Shown: positions 17,306 to 29,396 of the stretch, piece after piece | Layout of the letters: every line of letters begins with the position of its first letter | Position numbering within the stretch: the stretch's first letter is position 1 | DNA from: Chromatiales bacterium | GTDB lineage: Bacteria > Pseudomonadota > Gammaproteobacteria > JAGRCI01 | Assembly: GCA_020445565.1 (NCBI GenBank) | Contig: JAGRGI010000036.1 | Coordinates: 1-50,672, forward strand | Reading direction: 5' to 3' | Length of the DNA stretch: 50,672 nucleotides | Program-made: the position numbers and the translations under genes | Notes under the pieces: model-generated | The model's input: only the letters and a program-made list of their open reading frames with translations | Database searches by the model: none | What the model was told of the DNA's origin: nothing

Positions 17306-18169
17306 TCAATTTCCCGAGCATTCGGCTCGGGATTTTTCGATGCTGCGGATGATCCGGCTTACCTGGGAGTAGTGCAGTCCGAAATGGGCGCCGATCTCCT
17401 TCATCGTGTAGCCACCGCTGGCGTAGGCGGCGGCGATGGCATGGTCCCGATTTCCGGCCTGCGCCTCGAAGTGGCTCAGCGGTGGCGGTTTCGGCCGCAA
17501 TTGCGCACTGGGGATCTCGGCCCGGTCTGGTGGGACATCCAGTTGCTCACGCATGCGATCGGCGAAACCCGGTTCGCCAAGAAAAATCTGATTTGTCAGG
17601 AATTCCCAAACGGGCGGTTTGGTTCGTCCCGCCTTCACGTAGGCACGGTATTCCTTCTGTGCCTGCTTCTCGTCTGGCGCCAGTTGTTCCCAAGTCCAGG
17701 TGCATTCCATCCAGGCCGGAGGCTCGGCCAAGCCGGCCAATGCCCTGTAGCTCCCCCATTTCCAATCGCGTGCGCTTCGGGTAAGGGCGACGCGAACCGG
17801 GTTTAAGGCGATGTGGCGGGAAACTCGCAACAGATGACTGTCCTTTTGCACCAAAATAGCTTTGTAACGCCCCTGAAACACATGCCCGGAACTGTCGTGC
17901 CGTCGATTCACGCTCTGGGTGTAGACACCGTTGAGCTGCCGCATGCCCGCGGACAAATTCGCCTCCGGTGTTTCGATCAACAGGTGGTAGTGTTCGTCCA
18001 GCAGGCAATAGGCATGAATCAACCAGCGGAAGCGGTCATGTACGCCGGCAAGCACGTCCAGAAACACTGTCCGGTCCGCTTCGCCCTGAAAGATCGAAAA
18101 ACCCCGATTGCCCCGTGATGTCACGTGGTACACCCCACCGGGAAACTCGATCCGCAACGGCCTTGCCAT
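17306..18169 (-). CDS. RAYT-type (Y1, IS200-like) transposase
   Basis: A 287-residue HUH single-strand transposase of the REP-associated type. It starts MARPLRIEFPGGVYHVTSRG, has the HUH pair in DEHYHLLIETP (about 59-68), the catalytic Tyr region in MRQLNGVYTQSVNRRH, and the block GHVFQGRYKAILVQ. A C-terminal helix-turn-helix follows (GGYTMKEIGAHFGLHYSQVSRII, about 250-273). It appears intact, with no IS ends. RAYTs usually stay as single copies and act on dispersed REP palindromes. Confidence 0.92.
   Translation of the reverse strand: MARPLRIEFPGGVYHVTSRGNRGFSIFQGEADRTVFLDVLAGVHDRFRWLIHAYCLLDEHYHLLIETPEANLSAGMRQLNGVYTQSVNRRHDSSGHVFQGRYKAILVQKDSHLLRVSRHIALNPVRVALTRSARDWKWGSYRALAGLAEPPAWMECTWTWEQLAPDEKQAQKEYRAYVKAGRTKPPVWEFLTNQIFLGEPGFADRMREQLDVPPDRAEIPSAQLRPKPPPLSHFEAQAGNRDHAIAAAYASGGYTMKEIGAHFGLHYSQVSRIIRSIEKSRAECSGN
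17313..17337 (+). terminator. Hairpin with T run at the 3' end of the transposase gene
   Basis: Stem CCCGAGC / GCTCGGG, loop ATTCG, then ATTTTT on the plus strand. It encodes the last residues of the transposase on the minus strand. On the plus strand it could end transcripts coming from the channel gene. Its first 10 bases (with the preceding ATTT) and its right arm equal those of the CRISPR repeat hairpin at the window start. Confidence 0.55.
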
Positions 18170-18580
18170 GACCTGAGTGTAGCCCCGCTTTTGGCAATAA
18201 CAAGACCTGGCCCTTTACAAAGCAAATCCTGACCCCGTTTTTGACAATACCTGACCCTGTTGCGTGCTCATCCTGACCCCTTGCGATGAATTCCCCATGG
18301 ACCGCGGCACCCGATTCGCCGATGTTCGCATTTTGGGATCGGGCGGATCGCTTGTCGAAAGTAACTTGGTGACAGAGGAGGGCGCGATGGATGTCGGGGA
18401 GGGCAGTCGGTAGCGCCACTGACCAGGAACGTCCTTACCTTCGGGGGGGCGAGTGAAGGCAGTGCCGGTTACGTCAGGCAAGTGCTTGTTCGATAGGGGA
18501 AATGGCGGCTCTTTGCGCGTGTTTTTCCCGCCTCACGCACTGCTTTCTCCCGGCCACCGAATCGCGTATCGTAGCGCGCC
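18170..18580. other. Intergenic region RAYT-smc
   Basis: 411 nt. Its left part holds four phased repeats (18206-18280). The rest has no convincing gene; the smc promoter should lie between 18300 and 18580 but is not clear by eye. Confidence 0.5.
18206..18280. repeat. Four CCTGACCC repeats with exact 22-nt period
   Basis: CCTGGCCC (18206), CCTGACCCC (18228), CCTGACCC (18250) and CCTGACCCC (18272) begin exactly 22 nt apart, two helical turns. The spacers are AT-richer, with partial similarity (TTTGGCAATA, TTTGACAATA). They lie 37-111 bp upstream of the transposase start. Similar arrays are common in front of RAYT genes and may be binding or regulatory sites. Confidence 0.75.
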
Positions 18581-21500
18581 ATGCGTTTGGACAAGATCAA
18601 GCTGGCCGGATTCAAGTCCTTCGTGGACCCCACGACGATCCCTTTTCCCAAGGATCTGACCGGGATCGTCGGCCCCAACGGATGCGGCAAATCGAACACC
18701 ATCGATGCCGTGCGCTGGGTAATGGGCGAAAGTTCCGCCAAGACCCTGCGCGGCGAGGCCATGGCGGACGTGATCTTCAATGGCTCCACCTCGCGAAAGC
18801 CCGTGGGGCAGGCCTCGGTAGAACTGGTCTTCGACAACGGTGACGGACGCGCCGGGGGCCAGTACGCTCAGTACGCCGAGATTTCGGTCAAGCGCCAGGT
18901 CTCCCGCGACGGCCAGTCGTCCTACTATCTGAACGGCTCGCGCTGTCGGCGCAAGGATATTCAGGATCTGTTTCTTGGCACCGGTCTGGGGCCACGCAGT
19001 TACGCCATTATCGAACAGGGCATGATCTCGCGTTTCGTGGAGGCGCGTCCCGAGGATCTGCGTAACTTCATGGAGGAGGCCGCCGGCATATCCAAATACA
19101 AGGAGCGGCGCAAGGAGACCGAGACCCGTATCCGTCACACCCGCGAGAATCTGGATCGTCTCAATGATCTGCGTGAGGAGGTCTCGAAGCAGCTCGCGCG
19201 TCTGCAACGCCAGTCGCGCACGGCTCAGCGCTACCAGGAATTCAAGGCTGAAGAGCGAGAGGTCAAGGCCGAATACCTGGTGCTCGGCTGGCGCGATCTG
19301 GACCGGGAGAGCCGTGAGCGCTCCGTGGGATTGCAGGCCCTGGAGACCCGTATCGAGGCTGCCCGTGCGCAGTTGCGTTCCGTGGAGGCGGAGCTGGAGA
19401 AACAACGCGACGCCCATCACGATGCCAACGACGCCTTAAACAAGGTGCAGGCCGACTTCTATGGCGTGGGCTCGGAGATCGCCCGTCTGGAGCAATCCAT
19501 CCAACATATTCGCGAGCGGCGCGAATCGGCGCAGCGGGATTTGCAGCAGCTGGAGCACGACCGCGCCGAGGCCCTTCAAGATCTCGAGGCCGATCGCGAG
19601 CGTCTGGAAGAACTGGACCAGGACCTCGCCGAACACAGCCCCGGTCTTCAAGGCGTGCGCGAGGCAGAGGCCGAGGTGGCTGAAAAACTGCGCCTGGCGG
19701 AACACGCCTATACCGAGTGGCAGACGCGCTGGGAGGATTTCAACCGCAATGCCGCCGAGCCCAGTCAGATCGCGCAGGTGGAACGCACCCGCATCAATCA
19801 TCTGGAAGAGCAGGCCGGCAGGCTAAGCCATCGGCTGGAGCGCAACCGGCAGGAGCTGGAACGGCTTGGCGTGAGCGGCCCGGACGAGGAACTGCAAGCC
19901 CTCGCCCTGCAAGCCGAAGAACAGGAAGCGGCCCGTGAGGAACGCATGGAAAGCCTGGAAACACTGCGTCTTGCCATCACCGAACGGCGCGATGAACTCA
20001 AGCGGTTGGGCGCCGAGCAGTCGGAACTGGACGGTCGGCGTCGTCAGATCGATGGTCGGCGGGTATCGCTCGAGGCCCTTCAGGAGGCAGCCCTGGGCAA
20101 GGACGACGGCAGGCTGGGCCGTTGGCTGGAAGGCCAGGGCCTGGATGGCGCGCAGCGGCTGGCCGAGACCTTGAACGTGGAACCGGGCTGGGAAAAGGCT
20201 GTAGAAACCGTTTTGGGTGATTACCTGGAGGCGGTTTGCGTGAAGGGTCTGGAGACCGTGCACGAGGCCGTCACCGCACTCAGCGACGTGGCGCTCACGT
20301 TGTTCGACAGTACATCCACCCTGGCCCCGGCCGCCGAGGGGACGCTGGCCGCCAAGGTCCGTGCACCCTGGTCACTGGCGTCATTGCTGGGGAGCGTGCA
20401 GGTGGTAGAGGACCCGCAATCCGCCTTGGCGCGTCGCGGCACGCTGTCTCCCGGCGAGTCCGTGATCTGCCCGCAGGGCGTATGGTACGGCCCGGACTGG
20501 GCCCGGATCGCCGGTGGCGAGGCACAGGGCAGCGGCGGCGTGTTGGCCCGCGAGCAGGAACTTCGTGAACTGGATCGGCAGCAAGCGGCCCTGGAGCCCC
20601 AGTCGGAAGAGCTGGCACGCCGCCAGCAAGAGGCGGAAACGGCCCTGGCCGGCGCCGAGTCGGAGCGGGAGTCCATGCAGCGGGAGGTGGATCTGATAGC
20701 CCGCGAGATCACCGATACCCGTACCCGTCTGAGCGCTCGCCGTGCCCGTGCCGAACAGCTCAGCGGCCGGCGTGGCCAGTTGCAGGAAGAAGCTGCCGAG
20801 ATCCAGCAACAGGTAGAAGAAGGGCAGGAGACCATACTGACCAGCCGCGCCCGTCTGCATGAGGCCCTGGCTGCCATGGAGATGCTGGCGGAGCAACGCG
20901 ACGAACTTGCCCAGCAACGCGATCAGTTGCGCAGCGCCGTGGATGAGCAGCGCAGCAAGGTGCGTAGCCAGCGGGACGCTGCGCACCAGCTTGCGTTGAA
21001 GGTCGAGCGGTTGCGCTCCGATCGGGACGCAACCCTGAAGGCGCTGCAACGCATCGAGGCATTGATCGAGCAATACCGGGTGCGGGAGCAGGATCTGCGG
21101 CTGTCTCTGGAGCAGGCCGCGGAGCCCATCGCCGATTTAAGTGCCGAGCTGGAAGAAAAGCTGGCCGCCCGCCTGCAAGTGGAGAGCGAGCTGGTGCTGG
21201 CGCGCAACCGCGTCGAATCGCTGGATGCCGGCCTGCGGGAATCGGAGAAGGGCCGGAGCGCCGCGGAGAAGGAGATCGAGTCTCTGCGCGAGCAGCTCGA
21301 GAGCCTGCGCCTTGCGCAACAGAAGACCATCACCCTGCGCCAGACCATGGAAAATCAGCTGGAGGAGACAGGTGCAAATCGCGATCAGGTGCTGGCACGC
21401 CTGCCCGAAAACGCCGATCGCGGGGAGTGGGAAGCCTCTCTGGCCGCCCTGGAGGAAAAGATCAACCGCCTGGGTCCCATCAACCTGGCGGCGATCGAGG

Positions 21501-22084
21501 AATACCAGACCCAGTCCGAGCGTATGGCCTATCTGGACGAACAGCACGGCGACCTGACCGAGTCACTGGATACCCTGGAACAGGCCATCCAAAAGATTGA
21601 CCGCGAGACCCGCACCCGATTTCGCGAGACCTTCGACAAAGTTAACAATGGTTTTCAAAGTATGTTCCCGCGCCTGTTCGGCGGCGGTCATGCCTTTCTG
21701 GAATTGACCGGCAACGACCTGCTGGACACCGGCATACAGGTGATGGCGCGCCCGCCCGGCAAGCGCAACAGTACCATTCATTTGCTCTCCGGCGGTGAAA
21801 AGGCGCTCACTGCCGTGGCCCTGGTGTTCTCCATCTTCGAGTTGAATCCGGCGCCGTTTTGTATGCTCGATGAAGTGGACGCACCGCTGGACGAGGCCAA
21901 TGTGGGGCGTTTCTGCCGCCTGGTTCGGGAGATGTCCGAGCGGGTGCAGTTCATCATCATTACCCACAACAAGAACACCATGGAAATGACCCAGCATCTC
22001 AGCGGCGTCACCATGCAGGAACCGGGCGTATCGCGACTGGTTTCCGTGGATCTGGAAGAAGCCGCGCAACTTGCCGCCATGTGA
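18581..22084 (+). CDS. smc: Chromosome partition protein SMC
   Basis: A 1167-residue structural maintenance of chromosomes ATPase, full length. Walker A GPNGCGKSN is at about 32-40; the Q-loop region follows; two long coiled coils flank a hinge at about 500-660 (DVALTLFDSTSTLAPA...); the ABC signature LSGGEKALTAVAL is at about 1068 and Walker B FCMLDEVDAPLDEAN at about 1092. It compacts and separates chromosomes with ScpA/ScpB. zipA follows 138 nt downstream and then ligA, a familiar order in Gammaproteobacteria that use SMC instead of MukB. Confidence 0.97.
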   Translation: MRLDKIKLAGFKSFVDPTTIPFPKDLTGIVGPNGCGKSNTIDAVRWVMGESSAKTLRGEAMADVIFNGSTSRKPVGQASVELVFDNGDGRAGGQYAQYAEISVKRQVSRDGQSSYYLNGSRCRRKDIQDLFLGTGLGPRSYAIIEQGMISRFVEARPEDLRNFMEEAAGISKYKERRKETETRIRHTRENLDRLNDLREEVSKQLARLQRQSRTAQRYQEFKAEEREVKAEYLVLGWRDLDRESRERSVGLQALETRIEAARAQLRSVEAELEKQRDAHHDANDALNKVQADFYGVGSEIARLEQSIQHIRERRESAQRDLQQLEHDRAEALQDLEADRERLEELDQDLAEHSPGLQGVREAEAEVAEKLRLAEHAYTEWQTRWEDFNRNAAEPSQIAQVERTRINHLEEQAGRLSHRLERNRQELERLGVSGPDEELQALALQAEEQEAAREERMESLETLRLAITERRDELKRLGAEQSELDGRRRQIDGRRVSLEALQEAALGKDDGRLGRWLEGQGLDGAQRLAETLNVEPGWEKAVETVLGDYLEAVCVKGLETVHEAVTALSDVALTLFDSTSTLAPAAEGTLAAKVRAPWSLASLLGSVQVVEDPQSALARRGTLSPGESVICPQGVWYGPDWARIAGGEAQGSGGVLAREQELRELDRQQAALEPQSEELARRQQEAETALAGAESERESMQREVDLIAREITDTRTRLSARRARAEQLSGRRGQLQEEAAEIQQQVEEGQETILTSRARLHEALAAMEMLAEQRDELAQQRDQLRSAVDEQRSKVRSQRDAAHQLALKVERLRSDRDATLKALQRIEALIEQYRVREQDLRLSLEQAAEPIADLSAELEEKLAARLQVESELVLARNRVESLDAGLRESEKGRSAAEKEIESLREQLESLRLAQQKTITLRQTMENQLEETGANRDQVLARLPENADRGEWEASLAALEEKINRLGPINLAAIEEYQTQSERMAYLDEQHGDLTESLDTLEQAIQKIDRETRTRFRETFDKVNNGFQSMFPRLFGGGHAFLELTGNDLLDTGIQVMARPPGKRNSTIHLLSGGEKALTAVALVFSIFELNPAPFCMLDEVDAPLDEANVGRFCRLVREMSERVQFIIITHNKNTMEMTQHLSGVTMQEPGVSRLVSVDLEEAAQLAAM

Positions 22085-22222
22085 GTGGTCCATCCTTACC
22101 ATAAGTCCTCCCATGCCGAGACTCTCGGTTTGTGGTAGGGTTTCCCCACTTTGCCGGTTACGGCGAACGTCAACGAGTCGGGCCTCGTCCGTGGCCCTTT
22201 GAACACAGCACATCGGGTAGCG

Positions 22223-25616
<3,394 letters not shown>

Positions 25617-25623
25617 GCAGGGC

Positions 25624-26073
25624 TTATTGGGCGACAGCGCGCTTGCCGAGCGCCTGCTTATCTTCCAGCAGCCGGCAACCGACGAAGGGGTAGCAATAGC
25701 TCTTGCCTTCCAGCGCCTTGTTCAGGCCCATGATGCCCATCCAGGACAAGGGTATGTGGAAGCCGATAAAGTAGACGCCGAGCAGCGGCCAGAACCAGTC
25801 GGAAGGATAACCGCCGGTGAGGAAGATCAGCACGGCGAACACAAGGCCGATGATGGCGGTCCACATCGTGGCCATAAAGGTCTGACGCAGGTGATTCATG
25901 GCGATGATCGGCGATCCTTTGCTGGAACAATGCCGGTAGAGCATCAACAGCATGAGGAAACCCAGTCCAGGGGCCAGAATCATATTGGTGATGTAAAAGG
26001 CCTCGGCGGCGATGGCCAGATCACAGCCCGGTGGGGTCTCCGGGGCATCATCTTTTTGCGTGGTGTCGTTCAC
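25624..26073 (-). CDS. Conserved small membrane protein
   Basis: A 149-residue protein with three or four membrane helices (about 25-46, 63-88, 94-115). It includes CSSKGSPIIAMNHLRQTFMATMWTA, where the aligned Asn-His-Leu-Arg-Gln suggests the core of a DUF4870/Tic20-like fold, but I am not sure. It lies between the DUF2452-like and cytochrome genes on the same strand. The function is unknown; a link to the cytochrome is only positional. Confidence 0.7.
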   Translation of the reverse strand: MNDTTQKDDAPETPPGCDLAIAAEAFYITNMILAPGLGFLMLLMLYRHCSSKGSPIIAMNHLRQTFMATMWTAIIGLVFAVLIFLTGGYPSDWFWPLLGVYFIGFHIPLSWMGIMGLNKALEGKSYCYPFVGCRLLEDKQALGKRAVAQ

Positions 26074-26135
26074 TTCTCTTGCTCCGTCCGCTTTTGGGGT
26101 GTTCGCCGGTTCCCGTTCTACGCCGGTTCGCCGGA

Positions 26136-26813
26136 TCAGCGCATGGTGGATACGTAGGCCGCCAGCGCGTCGATTTCCTCGTCGGTCAGCTTGGCGGTGT
26201 AGGCGGCCATTTTGGGATCGATGCGTCCGCCCTCGCCGGCGCGATAACGCTTGAGGGCGCGACGCAGGTATTCGGGTTTCTGCCCTGCCAGCCAGGAATA
26301 CCCCTTGGCACCGCGGCCGTCATCTCCGTGACAAAGCTTGCAGGCGCGCTGATAGAGGCTTTCGCCCTGCTTGATGGTGGGGGAGTCGGGGGCCGGACCT
26401 TCGAAGGTCTCAGGTGTCATGTTGTGGTAGTAGACGGACAGATTGACGATGTCTTCATCGCTGAAGCGTTCCGCCAGGGTGTTCATGATGCGGTCCTGGC
26501 GGTCGCGATTGGCATAGGCGATGACCTGATCAAGCACATATTGAAGGTTTTGTCCTGCCAGGTTTGGTATCCATTCACGGGTACCGATGCCGGTATCGCC
26601 GTGGCAGCCGGCGCACAGGGCGGCGCGGTCGTGTCCACTACGCAGGGCTTTGGCGCGGGTTTCCGGATTCGCATTGACGGTCAGCATCGTTTCCGACAGG
26701 GCCTTGTGGTCGAGCGCGTCGTCGGGCGCCGGCTCTTGGGCGTAGGCCCCGGTGCACAGCAAGCTGGCACAAAATAGCGTGGCGATAGTCCGATAGCCGG
26801 CTTCCGTTGTCAT
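26136..26813 (-). CDS. Dihaem cytochrome c (cytochrome c4-like)
   Basis: A 225-residue periplasmic electron carrier. Signal peptide (about 1-25, cut after AYA), then two haem c motifs CAGCH (67-71) and CKLCH (158-162) in tandem domains, each followed by a methionine-bearing segment (MNTLAERFSDEDIVNL; MAAYTAKLTDEEIDAL) that would supply the sixth ligand. The ATG at 26813 has GGGGGAG about 8 nt before it; the frame runs further upstream but has no signal peptide there. Cytochrome c4 carries electrons to terminal oxidases, which fits a respiring sulfur oxidiser. Confidence 0.92.
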   Translation of the reverse strand: MTTEAGYRTIATLFCASLLCTGAYAQEPAPDDALDHKALSETMLTVNANPETRAKALRSGHDRAALCAGCHGDTGIGTREWIPNLAGQNLQYVLDQVIAYANRDRQDRIMNTLAERFSDEDIVNLSVYYHNMTPETFEGPAPDSPTIKQGESLYQRACKLCHGDDGRGAKGYSWLAGQKPEYLRRALKRYRAGEGGRIDPKMAAYTAKLTDEEIDALAAYVSTMR

Positions 26814-27085
26814 GCGTCGTTCTCCCCCCTGGGAATTGTCGATCTTGTTCAGGGTCGCGCTCGGATTCCTGAGGAACCCGCAATGCCCGGTGCGCGTTTG
26901 GTGTCGTACAAGGAGACTAGCAAACCGGCGTCGCAGCGTCGAGAGCGTGGACTGTTGAAAAACCCGGCTTGTCAACCGGTTCGGAACAATTTTTTCTTCG
27001 CGGGTCTATGCTCAACGAGGTGGTAGACTATCGCATCGAATCGGCCGAGGGCCGGATAAGAAACCTTGATGAGGAACGAAACTCG

Positions 27086-28054
27086 ATGAAGAGACTGAAT
27101 AAATGCGCTGCTGTTGTTGCCCTGGTGGGTGGCGTTGCCCTGACTGGTGGGGCTCAGGCCTGGTGGGGACCGGGTAGCTGGGGTGGTCCCGGCGGTTGGG
27201 GCGGGCCGGGGGGCTGGGGTGGTCCCGGTGGCTGGAATGCGCCCTGGAGTGGTTGGGGCGGTCCTGGCGGCTGGGGTGGCCCCGGTGGTTGGGGCGGTCC
27301 TGGCGGTTGGGGTGGCCCCGGCAGTTGGTCGCCCTGGGGCGGCGGCTATGGCCCCATGAATGCGATGGCCGATGCCATGGGTGTGGGCGATGTGGATTTT
27401 CGTTTTCGCGTCCGCGGCGATGCGATGATGGATCAGTTCATGAACGGGTCCGGCTGGCACGGCCCCTGGGGCGGTCCGCACTTTGCGCCGCCTCCGCCGG
27501 TAGCGGTGCCGCCTGCGCCGGAACCTGTCGCCGAGCCTGAGGCAGAGCCGCCAGCGCCCGAACCGGTTGCAGTGGCTGAGCCAGCGCCGGAGCCTGCTCC
27601 TGCGCCAGAGCCGGTGGACGGCGATGAGGATGCCGACGGTGTGACGGACAGTGGCGATTTGTGTCCCGGCACGGCCGTTGGCAATGCAGTGGATGCCTTC
27701 GGCTGCACCACCAACGAAGCGATCGTCCTGCAGGGGGTGAATTTCCGCCTCGATTCGGCGGATCTGACCGAGGCTTCTACCGAGATTCTCGATCGGGTGG
27801 CCGCGACACTGGCGGCACATCAGGAGATCAAGGTCGAGGTGGCCGGCCATACCGACAATCAAGGAGACGATGCGTACAATCTGGATCTGTCTCAACAGCG
27901 GGCCAGTACGGTGATGGCCTACCTGATCGACAAAGGCGTACCGCCCGGCAACCTCAGTGCCCGCGGTTACGGTGAAACCCAGTCCATCGCCGAAGGCGAT
28001 ACGGCCGAGGCCCATGCCATGAACCGGCGCGTGGAACTGGTCCGGCAGGACTGA
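27086..28054 (+). CDS. Sulfur-globule-like / OmpA chimeric protein
   Basis: A 322-residue secreted protein in three parts. (1) A signal peptide (1-25, AQA|WWG) and a Gly/Trp/Pro-rich segment (about 26-145) of repeated GGWGGP units, followed by GDVDFRFRVRGDAM. This pattern parallels the sulfur globule protein encoded at 35727-36053, whose mature chain also starts WWG and holds GAFDMSFSGRSNA. (2) A Pro/Ala/Glu hinge (about 150-200) and a calcium-type repeat DGDEDADGVTDSGDLCPGT. (3) A C-terminal OmpA peptidoglycan-binding domain (VEVAGHTDNQGDDAYN, LSQQRASTVM) that keeps the Asp and Arg used for diaminopimelate binding. The ATG at 27086 has GAGGAA upstream. A terminator follows. Confidence 0.88.
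   Translation: MKRLNKCAAVVALVGGVALTGGAQAWWGPGSWGGPGGWGGPGGWGGPGGWNAPWSGWGGPGGWGGPGGWGGPGGWGGPGSWSPWGGGYGPMNAMADAMGVGDVDFRFRVRGDAMMDQFMNGSGWHGPWGGPHFAPPPPVAVPPAPEPVAEPEAEPPAPEPVAVAEPAPEPAPAPEPVDGDEDADGVTDSGDLCPGTAVGNAVDAFGCTTNEAIVLQGVNFRLDSADLTEASTEILDRVAATLAAHQEIKVEVAGHTDNQGDDAYNLDLSQQRASTVMAYLIDKGVPPGNLSARGYGETQSIAEGDTAEAHAMNRRVELVRQD
27173..27330 (+). repeat. In-gene tandem repeat coding for GGWGGP units
   Basis: About eight imperfect 18-nt units (variants of GGCGGTTGGGGCGGTCCT) with one interruption (NAPWSGW). Third positions vary between units, so the repeat is kept by selection on the protein and is not a recent expansion. Confidence 0.85.
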
Positions 28055-28069
28055 TCTCTTCTTCTGCGG

Positions 28070-28097
28070 CCCGGGCGATCGTCGCGCCCGGGTTTGC
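28070..28097 (+). terminator. Terminator after the Sgp-OmpA gene
   Basis: An 8-bp stem CCCGGGCG / CGCCCGGG with loop ATCGTCG, 15 nt after the stop, followed by TTTGC. The stem is strong but the T run is short. Confidence 0.6.
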
Positions 28098-28243
28098 TCC
28101 CCCGCCCCGTTCTTTGCCTGCTGACATCGCTGTCAGTCCGGCCTGTCAGATGCGCTCCGTCAGTCATGGCTCCAGCTGCCAGTTTTCCAGGATGATATTC
28201 ATAACATGATGATTAATTAAGGAAAATTTTAACTTTTTTGGTT

Positions 28244-28258
28244 TGGCACGATTTCTGT
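28244..28258 (+). promoter_or_regulatory. Weak sigma-54-like site before the pilin operon
   Basis: TGGCACGATTTCTGT has a perfect -24 half but GT in place of the -12 GC. It lies 69 nt before fimT, after an AT-rich tract (28210-28240). Sigma-54 drives pilA in many relatives, so the site is worth noting, but the -12 mismatch makes it doubtful. Confidence 0.3.
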
Positions 28259-28327
28259 TGAGCCCTGTGTATCACGGCCTGATTCCGCTTTGCGGATGGC
28301 CGCCAAAAACCGCACAGGAGCAAGACA

Positions 28328-28864
28328 ATGAACGCCAAGGGCAGCGTCCTTCGTCACACATCATCGCAACACGGTTTCACCCTGGTTGAGTTGCTGGTCA
28401 CCGTTCTGCTGGCAGTGGTCTTCGCTGCCGTGGCCGTTCCCAGTTTTCGCGCACTGGTTACCGAAAGCCAGCTTACCGGCAAATCCAACGAGCTGGTGCA
28501 GTCCTTTCTGCTGGCACGGTCCGAGGCGCTCAAGCGAGGCGGTTCGGTGCGCATCAGCGCCAAGGCAGACGATGGTACCTGGGGCCAGGGCTGGACCGTA
28601 TGGCAGGATGCCGACAGTGACGGTGAGATCGACGCTGCTGAGATTATTCAAGTTTCCGATAGCCTGTCCGATAGCTTGACCATCGTCGAGGAAAACTCGG
28701 CGGGCGGGTTCACCTATCTGAGCAACGGTCTGGTGAATCAGGCGGGTCGTTTCTCCATCTGCCGTGAAAGTGGCGAGAGCGGTCGCAGCATTCGCATCGG
28801 CGCTACCGGCAAGGCTGCGGTTCGTGCAGATGACTGCATCGCTGAAGAGGAGGAAGCGTCCTAG
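28328..28864 (+). CDS. fimT: Type IV minor pseudopilin FimT/FimU
   Basis: A 178-residue prepilin of the GspH/FimT family. After a short leader it has the prepilin peptidase site HG|FTLVELLVTVLLAVVF (Gly16-Phe17) with Glu at +5, and the family motif VPSFRALVTESQLTGKSNELVQSFLLARSEALKRGGSV. The C-terminal domain has GFTYLSNGLV and a Cys pair. It is first in the operon fimT-pilV-pilW-pilX-(122-residue gene)-pilY1-pilE, and helps start pilus assembly as part of the pilus tip. Confidence 0.93.
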   Translation: MNAKGSVLRHTSSQHGFTLVELLVTVLLAVVFAAVAVPSFRALVTESQLTGKSNELVQSFLLARSEALKRGGSVRISAKADDGTWGQGWTVWQDADSDGEIDAAEIIQVSDSLSDSLTIVEENSAGGFTYLSNGLVNQAGRFSICRESGESGRSIRIGATGKAAVRADDCIAEEEEAS

Positions 28865-28896
28865 GATCGTTTCCATGCAACACGGGGGTAGGCATC

Positions 28897-29388
28897 GTGG
28901 GCGCGCAGCGCACAGGGCAAAGGGGAGTCGCATTGATCGAGGTCTTGGTGACCTCACTGGTGATCGGTGTTGCCCTGCTCGGCCTGGGCGCCTTGGTTGC
29001 CAGCGGTTTTCGCTACAGCCACGGTGCCGATCTGCTGACCCAGGCGGTCAATCAGGCGCGCGACATGGCCGACCGTATGCGCGCCAATCTGGAGGGAGTG
29101 GATGCTGGCTACTATGCCGCCGTCGACGGTTCGGAGACCGGTTCGACCAATTGCTACGCTCCAACCGAGATCTGCACACCTGCCCAATTGGCCAATGCTG
29201 ACATCTATGCCTGGAATGCTGCCAACGATGCGCTGCCAAGCGGTAACGGCACTGTAAGTTGTAATGTCATAGGTTGCCCGGCCGGCTCGGTGCACACCAT
29301 CACCGTCAGTTGGAACGATCCAGGTGCCAGCGGGCCGGAGGCCAAGAGTTACATACTAACGTTCACACCGCTGTCGAGCAGCTACTAG
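28897..29388 (+). CDS. pilV: Type IV minor pilin PilV
   Basis: A 163-residue prepilin with the cleavage site RG|VALIEVLVTSLVIGVALLGL (Gly10-Val11, Glu at +5) and the PilV pattern QAVNQARDMADRMRANLEGV. It starts with GTG at 28897, with GGGGG 7-11 nt before it; an upstream ATG is in another frame. Paired Cys residues lie in the soluble domain. The gap to fimT is 32 nt. Confidence 0.9.
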   Translation: MGAQRTGQRGVALIEVLVTSLVIGVALLGLGALVASGFRYSHGADLLTQAVNQARDMADRMRANLEGVDAGYYAAVDGSETGSTNCYAPTEICTPAQLANADIYAWNAANDALPSGNGTVSCNVIGCPAGSVHTITVSWNDPGASGPEAKSYILTFTPLSSSY

Positions 29389-29396
29389 GTATCGCC

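Noticed and set aside
28244..28258. Firm sigma-54 promoter for the pilin operon
   Set aside because: The -12 GC is GT, so it is listed only as a weak candidate.
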